DNA of 52,548 bases from Armatimonadota bacterium (GTDB lineage Bacteria; Armatimonadota; UBA5829): positions 1-52,548 of the forward strand of contig JAPLCU010000006.1 in the NCBI GenBank assembly GCA_026392045.1. Reading direction: 5' to 3'. The notes under the pieces were generated by a model. It saw only the letters and a program-made list of their open reading frames with translations. It was not told where the DNA came from and did no database searches. Below are positions 27,097 through 33,974 of the stretch, one piece after another. Numbering within the stretch: position 1 is the stretch's first letter; every line of letters begins with the position of its first letter. Both the position numbers and the translations under genes were made by a program.

Positions 27097-29088
27097 ATGA
27101 AGAGAGTTATGATTTATGCCGTGATTATGAGCATTGCGGTGATCGGAGTGTCCGCGCAGACGCCAGACACACTGCGGGCGAAGTTAAAGGTCACAGACAA
27201 GGTCCCGGCGAAGGCTCGTCCATTTGATCTGAACCAGGTGAAGCTGCTCAATAGCCCTTTCAAACATGCGATGGAGCTTGACGGCAAGTATCTGCTGGAA
27301 TTGGAACTCGACAGGCTTCTTTCAAGGTTCCGCGAGTTCGCCGGTCTTAAGCCGAAAGCAGAGATATACGGTAATGCTGGCAGTTGGGAGGGCGGCAATC
27401 TTTCCGGGCAGACCGCAGGACATTATCTTACGGCCTGTTCGATGATGTATCGCTCGACGGGTGATAAGCGCTATCTGGATCGGGTCAATTACATGATTGA
27501 TGAGCTGGCTGAGGTTCAGAAAGCCAACGGCAACGGCTTTGTTGGCGCTATGCCAAATGGCAAGAAGCTTTTCGCTGAAATGAGCGCGGCAAAGACCAAT
27601 GAGCAAATGGATAAGGCCTATAGCGATAATGAGGGCGGGGTGCCGTGGTACAACATGCACAAGACATTTGCCGGTCTGCGGGATGCTTACCTGCTTTGTG
27701 GCAATGAAAAAGCCAAAGATATATTGATCAAGCTCGCGGATTGGGTCTGTGATTGGCAGAAGGATATTCCCGAGGAAGTTTTTCAGCACATGCTTGATAT
27801 CGAACACGGCGGCATCAATGAGTCTCTGGCAGATGCCTATGCAATAAGCGGCAACCCCAAACATTTGGAAGCGGCAAAACGTTTTTATCATCACCGCATG
27901 CTCGATCCTCTCAAAGCTCACGAGGATAAGCTCGGGGGCAACCATGCTAACACACAAATTCCAAAATTCATCGGAGCGGCTCGTATTTATGAGCTGACGA
28001 AATTAAGTGATTTCCGCACTATTGCGAGCTTTTCCTGGGACACTATTCTTAAGAATCATACCTATGTGATCGGAGGAAATAGCTGCTACGAATATTTCGG
28101 CGATCCGGGTAAGCTCAACGATAGAATCACCCCAAATACCACCGAAACATGCAACACATACAATATGCTCAAGCTCACGGAACACCTGTTCCAATGGACG
28201 GCCGATGCGAAATACGCCGACTACTACGAGCGCGGGCTTTATAACCACATTCTGGCATCGCAGAGCCCGAGCACGGGTATGATGTGCTACTATGTTGCCC
28301 TGAAATCGGGCCATGTTAAGAAGTTCAGCACTCCCTTTGATTCATTCTGGTGCTGTGTGGGAACTGGCATCGAAAACCACGTAAAATACGGCCAGGGCAT
28401 CTATTATCACGACGACAAGAGCCTTTACATCAATCTATTTATCCCATCCGAGCTGAATTGGAGTGAAAAAGGCTTCAAGCTCAAGCAGGAAACCGATCTG
28501 CCGATGACAGATATCGTGAGGTTTACTGTCACCTGCACCAAACCCACCGTGCTCAAGCTTATGGTGCGGCAGCCGGCGTGGGCTTTTGATGGAATCACTG
28601 CAAAAGTCAACGGCAAACCGTTCGCTTCCGCCAATAAACCTTCGAGCTATCTTGCGTTATCTAAAACATGGAAAACTGGCGATAAGATCGAAGTTAAGCT
28701 GCCGATGAGGCTCTACACCGAATATGTGCTGGATAACAAAGAACGAATGGCCGTGCTCTATGGCCCGATTGTCCTCGCGGGTAGGGTTGAGCAGGCAGAC
28801 CCTGACAAGCCGATGACTGTGCTGGTTACGGAAGGTCGGCCCGCTAAAGATTGGGTCAAGCGAGTTCCCGGCAAGCTCGAATTTGTTACGAGCGGGGTAG
28901 GAAAGCCGAGCGATATAACCCTTGTGCCGTTCTACGCGATTGACTCTGAGCCCTACGCAATCTATTGGGACACATTCAAAGCGAGTGATTGGGCGAAAAA
29001 GCAGGTTGAATTTGTCGAAAAACAGCGTCAACAAGAAGCGCTTGAGGCAAGAACGGTCGACAATTTCTCACCAGGCGAAATGCAATAA
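27097..29088 (+). CDS. GH127 beta-L-arabinofuranosidase (DUF1680), frameshifted near its 3' end
   Basis: This secreted enzyme removes beta-linked L-arabinofuranose. Counting from ATG 27097, family zinc ligands are visible as E350-x-C352 (ETCNTYN) and C419-C420 (FWCCVG), where the first of the paired cysteines is the nucleophile in HypBA1. E332 (SCYEYFG) fits the acid/base. The frame could open at TTG 27070, but ATG 27097 has an SD and gives a clean signal peptide ending VSAQ. The protein ends at TVDNFSPGEMQ. Homologues continue from that point into a C-terminal beta domain, which here lies in another frame (29083-29404). The catalytic domain itself looks complete. Confidence 0.9.
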   Translation: MKRVMIYAVIMSIAVIGVSAQTPDTLRAKLKVTDKVPAKARPFDLNQVKLLNSPFKHAMELDGKYLLELELDRLLSRFREFAGLKPKAEIYGNAGSWEGGNLSGQTAGHYLTACSMMYRSTGDKRYLDRVNYMIDELAEVQKANGNGFVGAMPNGKKLFAEMSAAKTNEQMDKAYSDNEGGVPWYNMHKTFAGLRDAYLLCGNEKAKDILIKLADWVCDWQKDIPEEVFQHMLDIEHGGINESLADAYAISGNPKHLEAAKRFYHHRMLDPLKAHEDKLGGNHANTQIPKFIGAARIYELTKLSDFRTIASFSWDTILKNHTYVIGGNSCYEYFGDPGKLNDRITPNTTETCNTYNMLKLTEHLFQWTADAKYADYYERGLYNHILASQSPSTGMMCYYVALKSGHVKKFSTPFDSFWCCVGTGIENHVKYGQGIYYHDDKSLYINLFIPSELNWSEKGFKLKQETDLPMTDIVRFTVTCTKPTVLKLMVRQPAWAFDGITAKVNGKPFASANKPSSYLALSKTWKTGDKIEVKLPMRLYTEYVLDNKERMAVLYGPIVLAGRVEQADPDKPMTVLVTEGRPAKDWVKRVPGKLEFVTSGVGKPSDITLVPFYAIDSEPYAIYWDTFKASDWAKKQVEFVEKQRQQEALEARTVDNFSPGEMQ

Positions 29089-29404
29089 GGTTGGCACAAA
29101 GGGCCGCGAGGCAGAGCAGGACGGCTGGTTCTCGTTCGAAATGAAAGTCCTCCCCGACCAACCCATGCAGATGGTTTGCAAGTATTGGGGCTTCGACTAT
29201 TGGCGGGAATGCAGCGTGAAAGTGGACGGCAAAGAGATCGCAAAACAATCTTTGGCGAGAAAGAAACCCGACGAGTGGCTGATCGAGACTTATCCCATCC
29301 CCGAGGAACTCACCAAGGGCAAAGATAAGATCACGGTTCGATATGAATCGACAGGTTGGAGCATAGTCGGCGGGCTTTACGGCTGCAGAATAGTAAAACC
29401 GTAG
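29083..29404 (+). pseudogene. Out-of-frame C-terminal domain of the GH127 gene
   Basis: In frame 2 the DNA reads KGREAEQDGWFSFEMKVL, PDQPMQMVCKYWGFDYW, VKVDGKEIA and PIPEELTKGKDKITVRYES, which is the usual beta-sandwich tail of GH127 proteins after SPGEMQ. About 20 codons expected between GEMQ and the REAEQDGW segment seem missing, so this looks like a small deletion that also shifted the frame. There is no start codon with an SD, so it is probably not translated separately. Confidence 0.75.
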
Positions 29405-29416
29405 ATTATGAAAAAG

Positions 29417-29440
29417 GTCCAGGGGCGAAAGCCCCTGGAC
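29417..29440. terminator. Bidirectional hairpin terminator between convergent genes
   Basis: A perfect 10-bp stem (GTCCAGGGGC / GCCCCTGGAC) with a GAAA loop has AAAAA before it and ATAAATAA after it on the plus strand. It therefore has a T-run on the minus strand, where it ends the sigma-PheS gene, and it also follows the GH127 tail. Confidence 0.75.
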
Positions 29441-29456
29441 ATAAATAACCGAGGTC

Positions 29457-29501
29457 TTTAGGGATTTGAGTGGAGCCGAAGGCGCAACGGAAATCCCTAA
29501 A
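29457..29501. repeat. 45-nt hairpin repeat, copy 1
   Basis: The arms TTTAGGGATTT and AAATCCCTAAA pair perfectly over 11 bp. The inner part contains GGAGCCGAAGGC. A second copy of the same length lies at 36268-36312, again between convergent genes. One base pair in the stem differs in a compensatory way (A-T here, C-G there). Confidence 0.75.
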
Positions 29502-29541
29502 TAAACATGCGTATCATGCACAGTTACTTCTGAGCTACGAC

Positions 29542-30801
29542 CTAACGATTATCCGGCACATAAGGCGGTTTCCAGAACGTGCGAATATCATCTATATCAA
29601 GAGCGACCATCGCGCAGCGCTCCAGGCCAAAAGCAAAACCCATCGCGGTGTATTTTTTCGGGTTTAGCCCCGCTTTGGTCACCCACTCATCCTTGACAAC
29701 TCCCGCGCCAGCCACTCTAAACCAACTGCCGCGCCAGAGCGCTTCATAGTGCCAAATATCGCCTAGGAAAGGAAAACGGATACTATCTCCGCGGCGCAAT
29801 TCAAATCCCGGCAATAACCGATTGGCGACGTCGCGCACCGCCTCATCCAAATTCGGCCCCGTTCCGGCCTCTTTAACCCACAGCATTTCCGCCTGATGGT
29901 GAGCTATTAGTCGGGTTTCGCTCTCTTCTTCACGAAACACCCTGCCGGTTGTTATTCGCTTGCACGGTCCTCCACCATCGCGCAACCATTTATCCACCAT
30001 CAGAGACGTAAATTCGTATCTCATCACCTGTCGATCGTTGATGATATAGGTGAATGGTGGCAAGTCTCCGCCGTCTGCCAAGAAGATATCACGCTCGCAG
30101 ACCTCGTCAAACTCCACTACTTCAGCATCAGCAAAGTATGATTTGAATGTCTGCCATAACTGCCTTACGGGGTGGTCTGCTATCTCCATCGGCCTGGGCA
30201 TTTCAAGGAGCAGGCGAATCCGCTCCGGGAAGTCATCAGACAAAGAATGAGTCTTCAATTCATCGTTTACCATTTGGACCATCCTCTCTTTGAGCCGCGT
30301 TCGAGATGAGTGCAGACGGTTATTGACCGTCGTCACCGGCATCTCAAGGAACGCAGCAATGTCTTTTTGCGTGTAACCATTGATGTAGAACAGGGTGGTC
30401 ACGGTGCGTTCGTTTTGCGGGAGATTTCGGATGGCATCCAGCACGTTTTGCCTTATCTCACGTGACTCCACAATTGCCTCCGGCCCAGGACTTGCGGCAG
30501 GTATTTCAACCACCGAATCCAGAGGCACGGTCGATAGACGCTTGCCGCGCGTGATGCGGTCGCAGCGCTTGAAGACGATTCTTCTGAACCAGCCCGGGAA
30601 AGCGGCTGGCTCGCGCAGCGCGTCAAGGTCGCGATACGCCTGTAGAAACGCCTCCTGCGCAGCATCCTCGGCAAGGTGAAAATCACCGAGTACCGAGTAA
30701 GCATAAGCAAGCGCCATGTCCTGAAACCGCCCGACTATCGCGCTGAATGCATCCATATCTCCAATCTTCGCCTGATCAACAAGCGTTTTCAGTTCGTCCA
30801 T
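29542..30801 (-). CDS. ECF-type sigma factor fused to a PheS-like aminoacyl-tRNA synthetase core
   Basis: Counting from ATG 30801 (AGGAG 5 nt upstream; an in-frame GTG at 30807 overlaps that SD), the protein has 419 residues. Residues about 17-85 are sigma region 2 (LGDFHLAEDAAQEAFLQAY, FPGWFRRIVFKRC). Residues about 118-172 are region 4 (LPQNERTVTTLFYINGYTQ, then a helix-turn-helix). Residues about 209-419 match the class II core of PheRS alpha: an HPVRQLWQTF helix, motif 2 GRVFREEE (286-293) with HHQAE (301-305), FPF (343-345) where PheS binds the Phe side chain, FRVAGAGVV, and motif 3 GFAFGLER (388-395) followed by DIDDIR. PheS's tRNA-binding coiled coil is absent. I infer a sigma factor that senses Phe, an adenylate or a related ligand. 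Confidence 0.9.
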   Translation of the reverse strand: MDELKTLVDQAKIGDMDAFSAIVGRFQDMALAYAYSVLGDFHLAEDAAQEAFLQAYRDLDALREPAAFPGWFRRIVFKRCDRITRGKRLSTVPLDSVVEIPAASPGPEAIVESREIRQNVLDAIRNLPQNERTVTTLFYINGYTQKDIAAFLEMPVTTVNNRLHSSRTRLKERMVQMVNDELKTHSLSDDFPERIRLLLEMPRPMEIADHPVRQLWQTFKSYFADAEVVEFDEVCERDIFLADGGDLPPFTYIINDRQVMRYEFTSLMVDKWLRDGGGPCKRITTGRVFREEESETRLIAHHQAEMLWVKEAGTGPNLDEAVRDVANRLLPGFELRRGDSIRFPFLGDIWHYEALWRGSWFRVAGAGVVKDEWVTKAGLNPKKYTAMGFAFGLERCAMVALDIDDIRTFWKPPYVPDNR

Positions 30802-30927
30802 GATCACTCCTGTGTTTTTGGAAGGCCTTCTATATTATAAGACCCAATTGGCGAGAGTTATCTTTAACTAGCTTGAGATAGCGTTTTGGAGATAGGAGGA
30901 AAATAAGATTTGGCAGAATCAAATCAG

Positions 30928-30954
30928 CAGTCGCAGCATAAGTTATCTGCGACT
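30928..30954 (-). terminator. Hairpin after the SUMF1-like gene
   Basis: An AGTCGCAG / CTGCGACT stem with a 10-nt loop lies 20-45 bp after the stop at 30972 on the minus strand. It separates that gene from the sigma-PheS gene. The following T-run is weak. Confidence 0.5.
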
Positions 30955-30971
30955 ACTGAGTGACGCTTAAA

Positions 30972-31889
30972 CTACCGAGCTAATCGAAATCCGCTGATGA
31001 CATCACTTTCGCTCGGCTTGCTGCCAAAGCCCCTGCAGGCGCATCGGCAGCTGCTCTCAGCATCGCCCCAACTGCCGCCCCGCAGGACACGATAGCCGCC
31101 GCTTGCAGGCCCTTGTGGGTCGTTTTTGGGGCTGTTTGCGTAATATGTGCTGTTATGCCAGTCCTTGCACCATTCCCACACATTACCAGCCATGTCCTGA
31201 CAGCCAGACGGGCTTTTACCACTCGGAAAACTGCCCACTGAGGCCGTTTGGTAACCATTCTTGCCTCCGCCTGCGGAATTGTTGTCACATAGGCTGTTGC
31301 AATTTCCTGAGGCCCATTCATCACCCCATGGGTAAATATTGGCGTGAGTCCCCGTCCAACGGGCGGCTCTTTCCCACTGAGCCTCGGTAGGCAGATGACC
31401 GCCAGCCCAATTGCAGAAAGCCTCAGCTTCATAATATGTCACACCAACCACCGGGTGGTTATCTGTCTGGGTGAACGATTTGCCATTTATCCAGGTCTGT
31501 TTTGCAGCCCAATAAGCAGGTGTGGAGCGTTTTTTCGATATTTTCCATTTCCAGCCCGCGGTTGACCAGTATGCCTTTTTTAAGTAACCGCCTGCTTTCA
31601 TAAACTTGCGGAATTGCCCACGGGTTACCTCATACTTGCCTATGGAATAGGCGCGGAGAGTTACGGAGCGCTGCGGCATTTCATTTGAGTCTTCTAAGTC
31701 GCCAGCCATAGTCGCATCATTACCAACGCCCGAATTTCCCATCAGGAACGAACCTGCGGGGATAGAAATCATCTTCAGTTCAGGAATTGGATTTGAGGGC
31801 AGCTTTGCTGCGAAACACGCCCCGCACAATGTTACTGCGAACAGCGCAACCATAAAAGTGACCGCTATCGCTATTTGTTTGCTTCTCAA
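30972..31889 (-). CDS. Secreted SUMF1/FGE-sulfatase-fold protein
   Basis: The protein has 305 residues with a signal peptide (LCGACFA). The SUMF1 fold is clear: IPAGSFLMGN, YSIGKYEVTRGQF, HPVVGVTYYEAEAFCNWAG, LPTEAQWERAAR, YPWGDEW, DMAGNVWEWCKDW, VLRGGSWGD and SGFRLAR. True formylglycine-generating enzymes need a Cys pair just after RGGS. Here the stretch after RGGSWGDAESS holds a CRCACR cluster that does not line up with that pair, so it is more likely a non-catalytic relative used for binding. The start is TTG with GAGGAGG 8-9 nt upstream. It works outside the cytoplasm; no sulfatase is nearby. Confidence 0.85.
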   Translation of the reverse strand: MRSKQIAIAVTFMVALFAVTLCGACFAAKLPSNPIPELKMISIPAGSFLMGNSGVGNDATMAGDLEDSNEMPQRSVTLRAYSIGKYEVTRGQFRKFMKAGGYLKKAYWSTAGWKWKISKKRSTPAYWAAKQTWINGKSFTQTDNHPVVGVTYYEAEAFCNWAGGHLPTEAQWERAARWTGTHANIYPWGDEWASGNCNSLCDNNSAGGGKNGYQTASVGSFPSGKSPSGCQDMAGNVWEWCKDWHNSTYYANSPKNDPQGPASGGYRVLRGGSWGDAESSCRCACRGFGSKPSESDVISGFRLAR

Positions 31890-31926
31890 TTCTTGACCTC
31901 CTCGTTAAACCGTAGAACATGAAGTA

Positions 31927-31961
31927 ATCGACAGCCTCCTCTTGCCGAGGGGGCTGTCGAT
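31927..31961 (-). terminator. 15-bp perfect hairpin after the metallophosphatase gene
   Basis: ATCGACAGCCTCCTC pairs with GAGGGGGCTGTCGAT (one G-T pair) around a TTGCC loop. It lies between the stop at 32000 and the start of the next minus-strand gene. On the minus strand it is followed by only a few T residues. Confidence 0.65.
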
Positions 31962-31999
31962 TTCAACGCTCAGATGCAAAGCAGCCGATTACGTCGGCT

Positions 32000-33700
32000 C
32001 TATAGTTTTCGCTCGCGGAATCTGATCACACGGATTGTCTTTCCATTCACTTTTTCCGAGGCTACGACCCCGACAATAACCATCATCCCGCTCGGCGAAG
32101 ACAGGCCGGAATCTATAACCTTCAAGCCATGCGTGCCATCGACTTCGCCGTTGTCCACGCCTGATCCGTCATCCAACCAGAATGTTGTGCCAGAGACCTT
32201 AGACACCTTTCCCCATACTTTTACCAACAAGCCCTGGTTACTTGCTCCGCCTCCCGGATTACCGACATATCCGCTCCCGCCAACTGCCTTATTACTCAGA
32301 GCCCTTGGTTTGATAGTCACGCTTCCGCTGGGTGTGGGATACGTTGCGCCGCTGATTACTCGTTCACCGTTTGTCTTGATATTCACAGTGCCTTTGATCT
32401 TTACTTTATTGCCTTTTACAGGTCGGGTGGAACTGGTTTCCACTCTTATGCCGGATACACCCGTAGGATCCTGAACATAGAATACACCAGCTTCTGCGGC
32501 AGGCACGTAAGTAACAATGACGAACTGAGTTATTGTCAGAGCCGTTGCATTAGGCAGGCTCTTTGCTCCTTTGACGCTGTTGGCAAGATCAATTGAGTCG
32601 ATCTGTGTACCTGCTTGATTATAGACCACCATACGCATTGTTTTAGGAGTGACATCTATAATTCCGTAGCAGTAAGTACTGGACGCATACACCAGGTAAG
32701 ATGCTGTGCCAGTGCTGTAAAGCGGAGCGCCAGCCGAGCCAATGACGTAATGATGGAGATTATTTACCAGGCAATGTTCGTAGTAGTGATTGTGTCCAGC
32801 AATGACCATGCTCACGTTGTTGGGCTCGAAAATATTGGTGGAATAGCTCTGCATTACAGTGTTTGGAGCGTGGGAGCCTCCGGCGCAATATGCAGGCTCA
32901 TGGAAAATCACTATTTTCCAGGGCTTCGTGGAAGTGGATAGGTCGGTGTTGACCCAGTTATACTGCGTGCTTCCCACCGAATATGTAGTCTGATTGTTGA
33001 TTGATACGAAATGCACATCGCCATAATCGAATGAGTAATACTCTTGCGTGCCTGAGCTCGAAGTCGGAGCCTGCGCGGTTGCCTGGGTGTTTGTACCCCA
33101 AGTTTCGTGATTGCCCGGCGCGTTGAAGAATGGGACCTTTGCGATCAAAGCTAGTTGATTGCTGCAGAAGAACTCGGTCTTGAATGTAGAATAGTTACTG
33201 TCATTGCACAGGTCGCCGCCATATATGGAGAATCTGGGGTTTGCGTTCTTGACCAGCAGAGAAATGGCATTGAAAATGCTGGTGTTTGTTCGGAAGTCAC
33301 CCATTGCGGCAAATCGGTAAGAAGTGCCGGGCAGTGCGGCAGTGGTGAAAGTATAGTCGGCAGTATTCATGCCCGCAGTCTGATATGCCCGATAATGATA
33401 AACCGTGTTCGCTGCCAAACCTGTCAGCTTGATCTTGTGTATGTAACTCACAGGCGAAACTGTAGCTGAGGCAGACGTGGCCGTAACCGTGGTGCCATAA
33501 GCCGTGGTCAGACCATACTGTACATTGACAAGTGGGGTTGCCAGGTTGCACTCCACCAATACATAGATGCTATTAGAGGTAACAGCCTGCAGATAGGGTG
33601 TCATCGTCATTGTTGCATAGACAGGCAGTGCGAGAACCAGCAACAAAGTAGCCAATATGGTTTTACCTAAGCAATCAGACGTGATTTTCTTTGATTTCAT
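32000..33700 (-). CDS. Secreted purple-acid-phosphatase-like metallophosphoesterase
   Basis: From ATG 33700 the protein has about 566 residues with a signal peptide (LLLVLALPVYA). Residues about 35-122 form a fibronectin III-like N-terminal domain, as in purple acid phosphatases. The metal site is clear: GDFR at 134, GGDLCND at 161-167, GNHE at 196-199, FHEPAY and GHNHYYEH. The C-terminal 170 residues (FYVQDPTGVSGIRVE, VKIKGTV, FWLDDGSG) look like two OB-type beta domains. The upstream in-frame extension to 33784 has no signal character, so I reject it; a GAGGGGGG SD precedes 33700. It probably hydrolyses phosphate esters in the periplasm or outside. Confidence 0.85.
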   Translation of the reverse strand: MKSKKITSDCLGKTILATLLLVLALPVYATMTMTPYLQAVTSNSIYVLVECNLATPLVNVQYGLTTAYGTTVTATSASATVSPVSYIHKIKLTGLAANTVYHYRAYQTAGMNTADYTFTTAALPGTSYRFAAMGDFRTNTSIFNAISLLVKNANPRFSIYGGDLCNDSNYSTFKTEFFCSNQLALIAKVPFFNAPGNHETWGTNTQATAQAPTSSSGTQEYYSFDYGDVHFVSINNQTTYSVGSTQYNWVNTDLSTSTKPWKIVIFHEPAYCAGGSHAPNTVMQSYSTNIFEPNNVSMVIAGHNHYYEHCLVNNLHHYVIGSAGAPLYSTGTASYLVYASSTYCYGIIDVTPKTMRMVVYNQAGTQIDSIDLANSVKGAKSLPNATALTITQFVIVTYVPAAEAGVFYVQDPTGVSGIRVETSSTRPVKGNKVKIKGTVNIKTNGERVISGATYPTPSGSVTIKPRALSNKAVGGSGYVGNPGGGASNQGLLVKVWGKVSKVSGTTFWLDDGSGVDNGEVDGTHGLKVIDSGLSSPSGMMVIVGVVASEKVNGKTIRVIRFRERKL

Positions 33701-33815
33701 TTCTTGATTTCCCCCCTCAACTTTCAATTTGCGTAACAGGCAGCATCCAAGCTCCAAGACCATCCTGAATGCAATATACCACACAATATGCGGATATGCA
33801 ATGGTAAAAATAATA

Positions 33816-33866
33816 ATATTTGCATTTTTTCAGAATGGCCTTTCGGTAATACAAATATGCAAATAT
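33816..33866. promoter_or_regulatory. Inverted ATATTTGCAT pair in the divergent phosphatase/GH2 promoter
   Basis: ATATTTGCAT (33816-33825) and ATGCAAATAT (33857-33866) are exact inverted copies 31 bp apart, and a partial third (ATATGCAA) lies near 33794. The region between the two divergent genes is very AT-rich. This would fit binding sites for a shared regulator, but AT-rich chance matches are possible. Confidence 0.35.
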
Positions 33867-33974
33867 AGAATAAAATGCCCAACAAACCAAAAAAATGGAG
33901 GATGTTAGCGTATAATGATAGAATCTAGTGATAGCACGTATTATCTATCAAAACAACTGGAAAGGAAAAAAATA

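Noticed and set aside
29417-29440. Hairpin with GAAA loop as a riboswitch or structured RNA
   Set aside because: It is a simple perfect stem after gene ends with T-runs, which a terminator explains fully.
29542-30801. Housekeeping pheS
   Set aside because: The coiled coil is missing, the N-terminus is a sigma factor, and no pheT lies nearby.
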